Shown in pieces: positions 1 through 8,202 of a stretch of 64,000 nucleotides of DNA. Origin of the DNA: Myxococcales bacterium (lineage in GTDB: Bacteria > Myxococcota > B64-G9); the NCBI GenBank assembly GCA_012798435.1, contig JAAZNF010000056.1, forward strand, positions 1 through 64,000. Reading direction: 5' to 3'. The notes under the pieces were generated by a model. That model did no database searches and was not told the origin of the DNA. It saw nothing but the letters and a program-made list of their open reading frames with translations. Position 1 is the stretch's first letter, and each line of letters opens with the position of its first letter. Both the position numbers and the translations under genes were made by a program.

Positions 1-1
1 C

Positions 2-1894
2 GAGCCCGCGCAGCCGGCGGCCGCCCCGGCTCCCGCGCCCGCGCCCAAGGCTCCCGTGGCCCCGGTGCCCATCGAGGAGTACTTCAAGATCCACCGGGTC
101 GGGTACGCCGCCTTCACCCACGACGAGAAGCAGGTGGCCTTCGTCAGCGATCAGGGCGGGCGGCTGGACCCGTGGATCGCCCCGGTCTCGGGCGGCGAGG
201 CCCGGCAACTCACGCGCGTCCAGGGCTTCGTGCACAACTTCGAGTTCTCGCCCACGGCGGACGTGCTGGTGTACGAGGCCGACGTGGGTGGCAGCGAGCT
301 GGCCCACCTCTACCTGACCGACGCGAGCGGCAAGGCGCCGGTCGACCTGTGCGCCGACTACCCGCCCAGCGCCCGCACCCAGTTCATTGGATTTTCCGAG
401 GATGGCAAGACCTTCCTGTACCTGTCCAGCCAGCGCGATGCCAGCGCCTTGGACCTTCGGGAATACGATCTCCGTCGCAAGCAATCGAAGATCCTGTGGC
501 AGGCGTCCGGCGCCATGGCCTTCGCCCTGGCCAGCCGCGACCACAAGCGCTTTATCCTCGTCGAGACCCTCTCGGACGTGAACAGCAACATGTACCTGCT
601 CGAGCGGAGCGCGAAGAAGCCGGTCCTGCTCACGCCCCACCAGGGCGACGTCAGCTTCGGGCCCACCGCGTTCTCCAAAGACGGCCGCACGCTCTACTTC
701 ACCTCCGACGAGGCCGGCGAGTTCTCCGCGCTCTACGCCATGGATCTCAAGACCAAGAAATCCACGCCGGTCCTCGCGGCCGACTGGGACGTGGAATTCG
801 GCGGCTTCTCCAGGGGGTTTCGGTACTTCTATACCCTGATCAACGAGGACGGCACCGCGAAGGTCGCCCTCGCCGACGCCAAGACGAAGGCCCCGGTGGC
901 GCTGCCTACGCTTGGCGGCCCGGGCGGGTTCTACCCGATCAACTTCTCCAAATCGGACCGGTACCTGGCGGCCACCCTGCTCACCGACCAGGCCCCGCCA
1001 GAGATGTTCGTGCTGGACCTTGCGCAGAACCGTCCCGTGCGGCTCACCGAGGTCCTGCCGCCCACCCTCCGGGGTCAGGCCATGGTCGCCGGCGAGAGCG
1101 TGCGCATCCCATCCTTCGACGGGCGGAACGTGCCGGCCTTCCTGTACCGGCCGGCCGGCGCCGGGCCGCACCCGGCGGTCATCCAGGTGCACGGGGGCCC
1201 CACCGCGCAGTCGCGCCGGCGCTTCGACGCCTTCGTGCAGTACCTGGTCTCCAAGGGCTACGTGGTGCTGGTGCCCAACGTGCGCGGCTCCACCGGCTAC
1301 GGCAAGAGCTACACCAAGCTCGACAACCTGGACCTGGGCGGCGGGCCGCTCCAGGACGTGGTGGCCTGCAAGAAGTGGCTGGCCGAGAACGCCAGCGTCG
1401 ACGCGGAGCGGGTGGTGGTCCTGGGCGGCAGCTACGGCGGCTACATGGCGCTGGCCGCGGCCGCCTTCACCCCCAGCGAGTTCGCGGCGCTGGTGGACTA
1501 CTTCGGCCCGTCGGATCTCAAGACGCTGGTGGAGAGCTTCCCGCCGTACTGGGCGGCCTTCGCCAGCTACATCTACGCCAAGTTCGGCGACCCCAAGAAC
1601 CCCGCGCACGAGAAGTACCAGCACGACCGCTCGCCCATCCACTTCGCCGAGCGCATCGTCCGCCCGCTCCTGGTGGTGCAAGGGAAGAACGACGTCCGCG
1701 TGCGGGAGGACCAGTCCGATCGCATCGTGCAGGCGCTGCGGGCGCGCAACGTCCCGGTGGAGTACCTGGTGCTCCCCGACGAGGGCCACGGATTTTCCAA
1801 GGAGGAGTCGCGCCTGCGGGTGTACCGGCTCACCGATCGTTTCCTGGACCGCTACCTCTTCGGCGACACCTCGGTGGCGGTGACGGCGGACTGA
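2..1894 (+). CDS. S9 family serine peptidase (prolyl oligopeptidase type), 5' partial
   Basis: Probable secreted or periplasmic peptidase of the S9 family (acylaminoacyl/dipeptidyl peptidase type) that cleaves short peptides. The frame is already open at base 2 and begins with a Pro/Ala-rich run, so the real start and probably a signal peptide lie upstream of the window; the GTG at 56 is only the first start codon inside it. Numbered from 56, about 340 residues form a beta-propeller-like part with repeated 'YFTSDEAGEFS'-type blades. An alpha/beta-hydrolase domain follows, with nucleophile Ser459 (GGSYGGY), Asp546 (GKNDVRV) and His578 (DEGHGF). All three catalytic residues are in the usual order and spacing. 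The gene ends 15 bases before the convergent gene at 1910. Family call is firm, substrate unknown. Confidence 0.93.
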   Translation, partial: EPAQPAAAPAPAPAPKAPVAPVPIEEYFKIHRVGYAAFTHDEKQVAFVSDQGGRLDPWIAPVSGGEARQLTRVQGFVHNFEFSPTADVLVYEADVGGSELAHLYLTDASGKAPVDLCADYPPSARTQFIGFSEDGKTFLYLSSQRDASALDLREYDLRRKQSKILWQASGAMAFALASRDHKRFILVETLSDVNSNMYLLERSAKKPVLLTPHQGDVSFGPTAFSKDGRTLYFTSDEAGEFSALYAMDLKTKKSTPVLAADWDVEFGGFSRGFRYFYTLINEDGTAKVALADAKTKAPVALPTLGGPGGFYPINFSKSDRYLAATLLTDQAPPEMFVLDLAQNRPVRLTEVLPPTLRGQAMVAGESVRIPSFDGRNVPAFLYRPAGAGPHPAVIQVHGGPTAQSRRRFDAFVQYLVSKGYVVLVPNVRGSTGYGKSYTKLDNLDLGGGPLQDVVACKKWLAENASVDAERVVVLGGSYGGYMALAAAAFTPSEFAALVDYFGPSDLKTLVESFPPYWAAFASYIYAKFGDPKNPAHEKYQHDRSPIHFAERIVRPLLVVQGKNDVRVREDQSDRIVQALRARNVPVEYLVLPDEGHGFSKEESRLRVYRLTDRFLDRYLFGDTSVAVTAD

Positions 1895-1909
1895 GCGGCG
1901 GCCTCTGGC

Positions 1910-2647
1910 TCAGAAGACGCGGGACAGGGTGAAGGTGATGGGCCAGGACCACTCGTTGTACTTATCGAAGTCGCCGACGTAGCGGTAGCTGGGGGCGTCG
2001 ACCTCGAACATCCAGCCGCTGTCGAAGCGGTACCCCAGGCCGATGATGTCGCAGCCGAGGACGGTGTAGACGTCGTCGTTGGGGGTGTTGAGGGCCACCA
2101 CGCCCAAGCGCAGGCGCACCGGCCAGTACAGGTGCTCGTTGATGGCGAACAGGCCGCCGATGCCGGTGGTGACGCTCAGGATGGGATCGCCGTAATCGAA
2201 GGTGGGGATCCACATGGCGAGCTCGACCGACAGCTCGAAACGGCCCCACAGCACGGCGGTGCGCACCCCCACCAGGAAGGTGCCGTCCACGTCGCCGCCG
2301 TCGGGCAGGGCGGGTCCGATGCCGATGACGCCGCCCGTCGCCACGTGCCGGCCGGACCAAAGCCGGTTCTCGGGTCCCTGGGCGGCGGCCGCCTTGGTGA
2401 TGCAGCGGTTGTCGACGCACACCAGCACCGCGCCGCAGTCGGCGGTGGCGGTGCAGGGGGCGTTCTCCTTCTCGTCGTGGCAGGTGCCGTCCCGGCACAC
2501 CAGCCCTTGCTCGCACTGGGACGTCTCGCGGCACGACTCGCCGATGGAAGACAGGCGCGGGGTGGCATCTCCAGCCGGCTGGGCCAGCGCGAGAAGGGGG
2601 AGCGATAGCGCAAGCCACGTTGCAACGGCGCGCACGATCGGGAGCAT
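1910..2647 (-). CDS. Secreted Cys-rich protein with possible beta-barrel C-terminus
   Basis: I do not recognise a named family. The 245-residue product starts with a clear signal peptide (hydrophobic core at about 7-21, cut near ALAQ-PA). A short disulfide-type module follows (about residues 35-82, pattern C-x5-C-x5-C-x4-C), like the small 'Cys-rich, quality-word' modules common in myxobacterial secreted proteins. From about residue 95 to the end the chain alternates polar and hydrophobic residues, is rich in Gly/Tyr/Trp and ends in Phe, which suits a small outer-membrane beta-barrel. The ATG has a strong AAGGAGG about 8 bases upstream. It is divergent from the gene at 2778. The barrel idea is inference. 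Confidence 0.75.
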   Translation of the reverse strand: MLPIVRAVATWLALSLPLLALAQPAGDATPRLSSIGESCRETSQCEQGLVCRDGTCHDEKENAPCTATADCGAVLVCVDNRCITKAAAAQGPENRLWSGRHVATGGVIGIGPALPDGGDVDGTFLVGVRTAVLWGRFELSVELAMWIPTFDYGDPILSVTTGIGGLFAINEHLYWPVRLRLGVVALNTPNDDVYTVLGCDIIGLGYRFDSGWMFEVDAPSYRYVGDFDKYNEWSWPITFTLSRVF

Positions 2648-2777
2648 GAATTAGCCCTCCTTGTAGATGGTTGGGATTCTCTGGGATGTCTCAGTATCAC
2701 AGCCGGCATGTCGGGCGCAGTCAGGAAACCGCGGGAACACTTGTGCGCGGGATCTCCTCCGGGATACGGTATGGCAC

Positions 2778-3581
2778 ATGAACCGCACACTGTTCGCTCT
2801 CGCTCCGTTCGCCTTGGTCTGCGCTTCGTTCGCGCCCGGTCTTCTCCCACCCTCGGCGGCTGCGGCCGAATCGGGCCCGCGTTACCTCCTGGGCCGGCTC
2901 ACCGAGCAACACGTCCGGGTGTGCGCCGGCGGGGAGGCGAGCTGGGAGCACGCGCACTTCGAGGCCGGGTTCGTGTGGCTGCTCCCGGAGCCCGGCGTGG
3001 ACCTTGCGCCGCTCGTGGGGAAGCCCGTGCTCCTCGAGGGAGAGCCCGCCGCGCCTCCCCCGGAGGCCCGCGAGCCGGATCCCCGCCAGTGCCCGCAGGT
3101 GCAGGCCCGCTCGGACTACGTCTTCGGCAAGGACGGTGTCCGGCTGCGGCGCGAGATGCCCGAGGCGTCCGCCCGAGCGGCCGCCTTCCGGGTGCGGGCG
3201 GCGCGCGCGCTCGGCGGGGTCACGCTCTCCCGCGCGGGCGACCGGCTGGTGGCGGCGTTCTCGAACGAGCTGCCCGTCGCGCTGGAGGGACTTTCGCTCC
3301 GGCTCCACTACGAGGGCTGCTACGGCAAGCCCGGCGCGCCGACCGAGAGCAAGTCCTTCTCCTCGCTCGCGCCGAAAAAGACGGCGCGCGCCGAGTTCCC
3401 GCTCACCGTGACACACGACTACGCCCGTGAGGGCAAGTGGGTGCCGAAGGGGAAGCTGCTGCACGTCCCCGCCTCGCTCCAGATCATTTGCGTCACGCCG
3501 CAGGTCATCTGCGACCTCGACCTCGCGGTGGCCCTGTTCGAGGGCGCCGCCATCGAGTGCCCGGACCGGGCCCGCCCGTGA
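2778..3581 (+). CDS. Secreted protein of unknown function
   Basis: A 267-residue protein of no family I can name. The ATG at 2778 is chosen because it opens a good Sec signal peptide (MNRTLFALAPFALVCASF, cut near AAAA-ES); the frame continues upstream but without signal-like sequence. The mature part has six scattered cysteines (for example CAGG, QCPQ, GCYG, ICVT, ICDL, ECPD), suggesting disulfides and a periplasmic or extracellular site. The middle section is Pro/Glu-rich. The ribosome site is weak. Codon use is GC3-rich like its neighbours. It stands alone between the divergent gene at 2647 and a 0.3-kb gap. Confidence 0.7.
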   Translation: MNRTLFALAPFALVCASFAPGLLPPSAAAAESGPRYLLGRLTEQHVRVCAGGEASWEHAHFEAGFVWLLPEPGVDLAPLVGKPVLLEGEPAAPPPEAREPDPRQCPQVQARSDYVFGKDGVRLRREMPEASARAAAFRVRAARALGGVTLSRAGDRLVAAFSNELPVALEGLSLRLHYEGCYGKPGAPTESKSFSSLAPKKTARAEFPLTVTHDYAREGKWVPKGKLLHVPASLQIICVTPQVICDLDLAVALFEGAAIECPDRARP

Positions 3582-3602
3582 GACGTTCCGCCCGTCTCGC
3601 GC

Positions 3603-3719
3603 TCAGCGGTCGTTGACAGGCCCAGGCGACTCCGGCAACCGGCTCTCCCGAGCCAACCCGGCGGCTCGCTTGAACTGCGCGACGAGCTCGGGGCTCACCA
3701 GATCGTCGGGGTCCGGCAT
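3603..3719 (-). CDS. Possible 38-residue small protein
   Basis: The 321-base gap between the genes ending at 3581 and starting at 3903 holds no large gene. On the minus strand it has a 38-codon frame with ATG at 3719 and a GGGAGG about 5 bases upstream. The peptide (MPDPDDLVSPELVAQF...) is acidic at the start, amphipathic in the middle, has no signal peptide and ends VNDR. It could be a real small protein, a remnant of a longer gene, or chance; the ribosome site is the main argument for it. Nothing else recognisable was seen in the gap. Confidence 0.3.
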   Translation of the reverse strand: MPDPDDLVSPELVAQFKRAAGLARESRLPESPGPVNDR

Positions 3720-3902
3720 GCCACCTCCCGTACTTTTCCCATGAATAGACCCACGCTCGAGATTGTGCAAACTCGAAGGAGGGCCGGTTGCCGATGGCGA
3801 GCCCGTGTGCTACGCATGGCCAGAATGGTTTCCCCAGCACCTCCCATCTGGCGCGGGAAAGAACCCATCAGGCGCTCTGGCGCAAGGCAGTCGTGGGTCG
3901 CG

Positions 3903-5486
3903 ATGTGGGGCGCGCTGGCTTTATCCGCGCTCACGCTGGCGAATATCACCGGGTGCGGCGCGGCGGACGGCGGCGTGCCGGAGCGGGTGGCGCGCTTTCC
4001 CGAGGCGCTTCCCTTCACGGTCGCGCGCGCGAGTCCTGGCCAGATCGATCCGCCGACAGCGGCGGAGGTGGACGCTTTCTCGCGGCGCCTGGTGCGCTTC
4101 TTCGCCGCCACCGAGTTCTTCCGCTGGACGCGCCGGCACTCCCACGGCCTGGCCGAGGACAACCCCTGGGGAGAGCCGCCCTACCTCTTCTGGTGGCAGG
4201 ACACCACCGCGGTCCGCGCGGGCTCTCTGGTGACCTTCCGGCACGCGGGCGGCGCCGACAACATGATGGCGCACACTGGGCGCATCTTCGGCCCGGTGGT
4301 TGGGGCGCACCTGGCGCGCATCAGCCCCGGCGAGCAGGAGGCGCTGCGCGAGCTGGTTCTGGGCTACATCCGCGGCGTCTCGGCCACCATGGACGGGAGC
4401 ATCTGGGCGGAGGAAGACCCGGTGGTGCCGACCATCATGGCGCGGGCCATCTTCCACCGCAACCACACCTGGGAGCTCGACGGTGGGCGGCGGGCCGCGG
4501 TGGACTACGAGCCCGAGCGCCGCGAGGAGTTCGAGCAGCGCCACGACACCCTGCACAACCCCGCCAACCCGACCTGGGGCGACATCTACGTACGCAACAA
4601 GCGCTCCAAGGACGACTTCCCCTGGATCTACCGCATGCAGGCGCACCTTTCGCGCATCCTGCACGGCCACCCGGACCGCGCCATGCATGAAGCCGCCTTG
4701 CGGCTCTACGATCAGTTGACGGCCTTCGCCGCCGACATCGTCGAGCACGGCTACCTGATCCGGGCCAAGGGGCCGCATGGCCAGGTCTTCATCCCCATGC
4801 TCGAGGGCACCGACACAGTGGACGACTTCGCCAGCCTGGTGTCGTACGAACCGTGGGTCCCCAACGCCGAGTGCAACGCGAAGCTCGGGGTGGCGCTGAT
4901 CGCCACCGGGATGAACCTGGGCAACGACTGCGGCGACGGCATCTCCGAGACCTATGAGGAGGTCGCCATGGCCCGCTATTACGGCCACACCTGGATGCAG
5001 TGGAACTTCCACGTCAGCGCCGTGGTCATGGCGCTTCTCTTCGGCGATCCGACGGCGCAGGAGCTGCTCTCGGGCCTGGGAAAGCGCATGGACGCGCTGC
5101 GGGTGCGCGACGACGAGATCTCGGCGGACCCCCGCTACCGGAGCGACGTGGCGCAGCTTCTGGTCCTCGGCGCCGCCTACGGCCTGCCGCTCACCAGCGA
5201 CGAGGCGCGCCAGGTCGTGGACGAGTACGCCGCCGCCGCCGACCACTACCAGGCCTTCGCACGCTGGGATCTGTGGAGCCCGGCGCTGGCCGACGGCGAG
5301 TACGACTACTTCCCCGCGCGCGAGTCGGACCTCGGCGGCGGCCAGACCCGGACCCACATCTGGATCCCCGAGATGGCGAACCTCTTCGAGTACTGCGCCT
5401 CGCCCGTGCGCGCCACGAGCGGCGCGCCGTTCATCAACTGCGACATCTTCAACGATCCCGCCGAGTGGGAAGCCGCGGCCCATTGA
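3903..5486 (+). CDS. Large lipoprotein of unknown function
   Basis: A 527-residue predicted lipoprotein. The ATG at 3903 is preferred because it starts a short signal peptide with a lipobox (I-T-G-C18); the frame extends upstream to an ATG at 3741 and one at 3816, which would give an unusually long, Arg-rich leader. The mature protein is mainly helical by composition, rich in Trp, His and acidic residues, with segments such as HTGRIFGP, EGTDTVDDFA and TRTHIWIPEM. It resembles an alpha/alpha-toroid protein in texture, but I see no catalytic signature and assign no function. It ends 31 bases before the four-Cys gene at 5518, so co-transcription is possible. Confidence 0.75.
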   Translation: MWGALALSALTLANITGCGAADGGVPERVARFPEALPFTVARASPGQIDPPTAAEVDAFSRRLVRFFAATEFFRWTRRHSHGLAEDNPWGEPPYLFWWQDTTAVRAGSLVTFRHAGGADNMMAHTGRIFGPVVGAHLARISPGEQEALRELVLGYIRGVSATMDGSIWAEEDPVVPTIMARAIFHRNHTWELDGGRRAAVDYEPERREEFEQRHDTLHNPANPTWGDIYVRNKRSKDDFPWIYRMQAHLSRILHGHPDRAMHEAALRLYDQLTAFAADIVEHGYLIRAKGPHGQVFIPMLEGTDTVDDFASLVSYEPWVPNAECNAKLGVALIATGMNLGNDCGDGISETYEEVAMARYYGHTWMQWNFHVSAVVMALLFGDPTAQELLSGLGKRMDALRVRDDEISADPRYRSDVAQLLVLGAAYGLPLTSDEARQVVDEYAAAADHYQAFARWDLWSPALADGEYDYFPARESDLGGGQTRTHIWIPEMANLFEYCASPVRATSGAPFINCDIFNDPAEWEAAAH

Positions 5487-5517
5487 CGCCGTGGCCGAGC
5501 AGCGGTACAAGGTCCTC

Positions 5518-5733
5518 ATGGCTTCCAAACAGTGCCCCCACGCCGCCGATTGCCCATTGTTTGCGGCGTTCCAGGTGCGCGCCTTCCTACGCATCTGGCA
5601 GATGAACTACTGCGACGCCACCTTCGAGCGCTGCGTTCGCTACCAGCGGATCGTCGAGGGAAAGGAAGTCCCCCTCTCGCTCATGCCCAACGGAAAACAA
5701 CTCCCCGACCTGGGCGCGCCGAAAAAGGAATGA
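5518..5733 (+). CDS. Small four-Cys protein, first gene of the YeeE-like trio
   Basis: A 71-residue cytoplasmic protein with no signal peptide. Its four cysteines form two pairs, C6-x5-C12 and C32-x6-C39, joined by an aromatic/basic helix-like stretch (CPLFAAF...NYCDATFERC). This C-P-x-F ... Y-C ... C arrangement suggests metal or cluster binding. I recall similar short motifs in uncharacterised deltaproteobacterial proteins but cannot name a family. Its stop overlaps the next start (ATGA at 5730-5733), so it is probably translationally coupled to the transporter half at 5730. By context it may bind or relay the sulfur compound moved by that transporter; this is inference. Confidence 0.7.
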   Translation: MASKQCPHAADCPLFAAFQVRAFLRIWQMNYCDATFERCVRYQRIVEGKEVPLSLMPNGKQLPDLGAPKKE

Positions 5734-6362
5734 GCCTTCTCGAAGAGTACTGGCCCGCCGGGCTCGGCGCCCTGGCGCTGGCGGCGGTTTCGCTGGGGAC
5801 GTACCTCGGCACGGGGCGGCTGCTGGGCGTCTCGGGGATGCTCGCGCGGCTGCTACGCCCGCGCGAGACGATGCGGCTTGCGCGCTCCGAGCGCGGGCTC
5901 ACGGATACCGAGGCGCTGGCGCGGGCCCTGGAGGCCGCCACCCGGGCCGAGTTCGGTGGAGGGTGCGACGCGGTGCCCTTGCCCCCGCCGCCCGGCGTTA
6001 CCGCGGCGGGCCGCCCGCTCCCCGCCTCCATTCCCCGGCCCCCCTGGGCCGCCCTGGCGGTGTTCGCCGCCTGCACGGCGCTGGGTGGGCTACTCTCCGC
6101 CACGCTCTCGGGAACGCTCTCCTTCCACTGGGACCTCGGTCCGGTCCACGGGCGCCTGTTCTCCGAGGGGCCGACGTCGTGGGTGATCCTGCTCTTGGGC
6201 GGGGTGCTGGTGGGCTTCGGCACCCAGATGGCAGGCGGCTGCACCTCGGGCCACGGGTTGTCGGGGTGCTCACGTCTCCAGCCGGCCTCCCTGCTCGCGA
6301 CCGTGTGTTTCTTCGGCACGGCGGTGCTGCTCTCGCTGCTGCTCGCGAGGATCATGGCATGA
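5730..6362 (+). CDS. YeeE/YedE family sulfur-compound transporter, first half
   Basis: A 210-residue membrane protein of the YeeE/YedE (TsuA-like, thiosulfate or sulfur-compound permease) family. One N-terminal membrane segment (about 8-30) is followed by a soluble stretch (about 40-105), then three more membrane segments. The family hallmark GGCTSGHG is at 169-176 with Cys171, the residue expected to handle the sulfur substrate. It overlaps the four-Cys gene by 4 bases and the second half by 4 bases (ATGA at 6359-6362). The pair together approximates one full-length YeeE protein, as in split PmpA/PmpB-type systems. The long soluble insert after the first helix is unusual for half-size members. 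Confidence 0.88.
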   Translation: MSLLEEYWPAGLGALALAAVSLGTYLGTGRLLGVSGMLARLLRPRETMRLARSERGLTDTEALARALEAATRAEFGGGCDAVPLPPPPGVTAAGRPLPASIPRPPWAALAVFAACTALGGLLSATLSGTLSFHWDLGPVHGRLFSEGPTSWVILLLGGVLVGFGTQMAGGCTSGHGLSGCSRLQPASLLATVCFFGTAVLLSLLLARIMA

Positions 6363-6769
6363 AGACCACCCTGGTCCTCGGCGCCGGCGGCCTGCTGCTC
6401 GGTTTCTCGCTGTCGCGCATCGGTTTTACCGACTACGGTGAGCTTCACGGCATGTTCATCTTCGCTGATCTGCGCATGCTGTGGGTGTTCGCCGGGGCGA
6501 TGGGCCTGTGCATGCTCGGATTTCTCCTCATCGATCGCCGGCTGTTCCGCCCTACCCGCCGTGTCCACCCCGGGGTGGTGCCGGGCGGGATCTTGTTCGG
6601 CGCCGGCTGGGCGCTGTGCGGCGCCTGCCCGGTGGTTCCGCTGGTCCAGCTCGGCGAGGGAAAGCTGGCTGCATTGTTTACCTTGCTGGGTGTCGCGGTG
6701 GGGACCCTTCTCTACCGCCCCCTCCACGCGCGCATCTTCCGCTGGGACACCGGCACCTGCGACAGCTGA
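6359..6769 (+). CDS. YeeE/YedE family sulfur-compound transporter, second half
   Basis: A 136-residue membrane protein with four predicted helices, the partner of the gene just upstream. It carries the second family hallmark, GWALCGACP, with Cys87 and Cys90, matching the C-terminal half motif of YeeE/YedE proteins. Its start lies inside the stop of the preceding gene, so the two halves are probably made in equal amounts and pair in the inner membrane. It ends 71 bases before the convergent lipoprotein gene at 6841. No sulfurtransferase (rhodanese, TusA-like) gene is next to it, which often accompanies the family. The substrate (thiosulfate or another reduced sulfur species) is not certain. 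Confidence 0.87.
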   Translation: MKTTLVLGAGGLLLGFSLSRIGFTDYGELHGMFIFADLRMLWVFAGAMGLCMLGFLLIDRRLFRPTRRVHPGVVPGGILFGAGWALCGACPVVPLVQLGEGKLAALFTLLGVAVGTLLYRPLHARIFRWDTGTCDS

Positions 6770-6840
6770 TGAGAAATGGCGTCTGGGCGTGCTGGCTCTT
6801 TCGGCGTCGCGACCAGACGACGCGGCATCGCTGAGAGGCC

Positions 6841-7350
6841 CTACAGCTTGTGCCCGGTCACGTCGTAGGTGGCGGTGCAGTCCACCGTGGTGCCGTTCAC
6901 GTTCCCCTCGGCGTGGGTGCGGCTCTGGGCGGTGACGCTGCCGTCCTGCGCCAGGATTCCCTTGGCCCGGTTGGTGATCTCGATGGCCCCGGAGAGCTGC
7001 GTGCCGTAGCCCCCCACGTCGAAGCTCCCGTCGGCGTTGAGCCCGCCGACCATGCGCGTGACCAGCAGATCTTGGGAGTCGATCTGGATGCGGCCGTCGC
7101 TCTGGGTGAGGGTCACCTCGGCCTCGTCGCGAAAACCCACGTCGCAGGTGGACAGGGTAGAGAGACCCACGTTGACCAAGGGACAGGTGCCGCTGCACTT
7201 CGAGACGTACAGATCGAAGGTGTAGAGCCCGCTGGCGGCAGTGCCGGTAGCGTTCCCGGGGGGGATGTTCGTCACCTCGTCGCGGTCGAGATCGCTCCCG
7301 CCGCCGCAGCCGGCGCACAAGAGCAGGACGGACAGCATCGTACGCTTCAT
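6841..7350 (-). CDS. Small lipoprotein of unknown function
   Basis: A 169-residue predicted lipoprotein, start at 7350 chosen for its signal peptide MKRTMLSVLLLCAGC with lipobox Cys15; the frame extends further upstream without signal character. The mature part is Gly/Thr/Asp-rich beta-type sequence with cysteine pairs (SKCSGTC, STCDVG, TVDCTA) and alternating hydrophobic residues, like a small beta-sandwich (for example LTQSDGRIQIDSQDLL). I recognise no family. It is divergent from signal peptidase I at 7499. The start is followed upstream by a run of Gs that may hamper or tune translation. Confidence 0.72.
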   Translation of the reverse strand: MKRTMLSVLLLCAGCGGGSDLDRDEVTNIPPGNATGTAASGLYTFDLYVSKCSGTCPLVNVGLSTLSTCDVGFRDEAEVTLTQSDGRIQIDSQDLLVTRMVGGLNADGSFDVGGYGTQLSGAIEITNRAKGILAQDGSVTAQSRTHAEGNVNGTTVDCTATYDVTGHKL

Positions 7351-7498
7351 GACGGCGCCCTTTCGTATCCCCCCCCCAACCAGCGAATGTATATCCCCCA
7401 CCAGGCTTTCGCAACGGGGCATGTTTCGACCGCACGCCGGGAATATTTTACCCGCGCTCCGGTTCCATGGTCGTTCGCCATGTGAGGAGGAGAACGCC

Positions 7499-8134
7499 AT
7501 GACGGTGATGCTCGGGATTTCCGTTCGGTCGGCATCGCAGAGGCGCAAGAAGCTCCTGCGCGAGACGCTGACACTCGCCGGCCTGGTGCTGGTCCTGCTT
7601 TCGGCGCGTTCCTCCCTGGCCGACCACAACGTGGTGCCATCTTCCTCCATGTGGCCGACATTGGAGATTGGAGATCACATCCTGGTAGACAAGCGGGCCT
7701 ACGGCCTGCGCTTGCCGTTCTCCCACTGGTACCTCACGCAGGCCTCAGGGCCGGCGCGTGGGGACGTGGTGGTGCTGGACTCGCCGGTCGACGGGACCCG
7801 TCTGGTGAAGCGGGTAGTGGCCATCCCGGGGGACCGAGTGGAGGTGCGCGCGGGTCGCCTGTGGCTGAACTGGCAGGAGACGGAGACGCGACTGGCGCCC
7901 GGCGGCTTCGAGGAGGTGCTGGACGGGCGCGCACACCGGCTGAGCCTCGAGGCGGGCGGCGGGCCGGACTGCGGGCCGCGCACTCTGGGCGCCGATCGCT
8001 ACCTGGTGCTGGGGGACAACCGCGGCAACTCGGCCGACGGGCGGACCTTCGGCGACGTGCCGCGCGAGCGCATCCTGGGACGGGTCCTGGGGGTGTTTTT
8101 ACGCCAGGGAAATTTCACCTGGATCCCGCTGTAG
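7499..8134 (+). CDS. lepB: Signal peptidase I
   Basis: Leader peptidase of 211 residues that removes Sec/Tat signal peptides at the periplasmic face. A single N-terminal membrane anchor (about 22-40) is followed by the catalytic domain: nucleophile Ser50 in PSSSMWPT, general base Lys104 in RLVKRVVAIPGD, and the conserved box LGDNRGNSADGR near residues 170-182. The ATG at 7499 has GAGGAGGA about 9 bases upstream. It is shorter than the E. coli enzyme and lacks its large second domain, which is normal for minimal family members. The many secreted proteins nearby make it functionally apt, but it is not in an operon with them; corA follows 68 bases later. Confidence 0.95.
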   Translation: MTVMLGISVRSASQRRKKLLRETLTLAGLVLVLLSARSSLADHNVVPSSSMWPTLEIGDHILVDKRAYGLRLPFSHWYLTQASGPARGDVVVLDSPVDGTRLVKRVVAIPGDRVEVRAGRLWLNWQETETRLAPGGFEEVLDGRAHRLSLEAGGGPDCGPRTLGADRYLVLGDNRGNSADGRTFGDVPRERILGRVLGVFLRQGNFTWIPL

Positions 8135-8202
8135 AATGTGGCCGGCGACACGATGCCGCAAGGGTCGGCTGGCGCTGGACAGATCCACGGCGAATTTCCC
8201 GC

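Noticed and set aside
3921-5594. Long open frame on the minus strand (about 557 codons)
   Set aside because: Opposite the lipoprotein gene at 3903; Arg/Gly/Val-rich nonsense composition without ribosome site, an effect of high GC.
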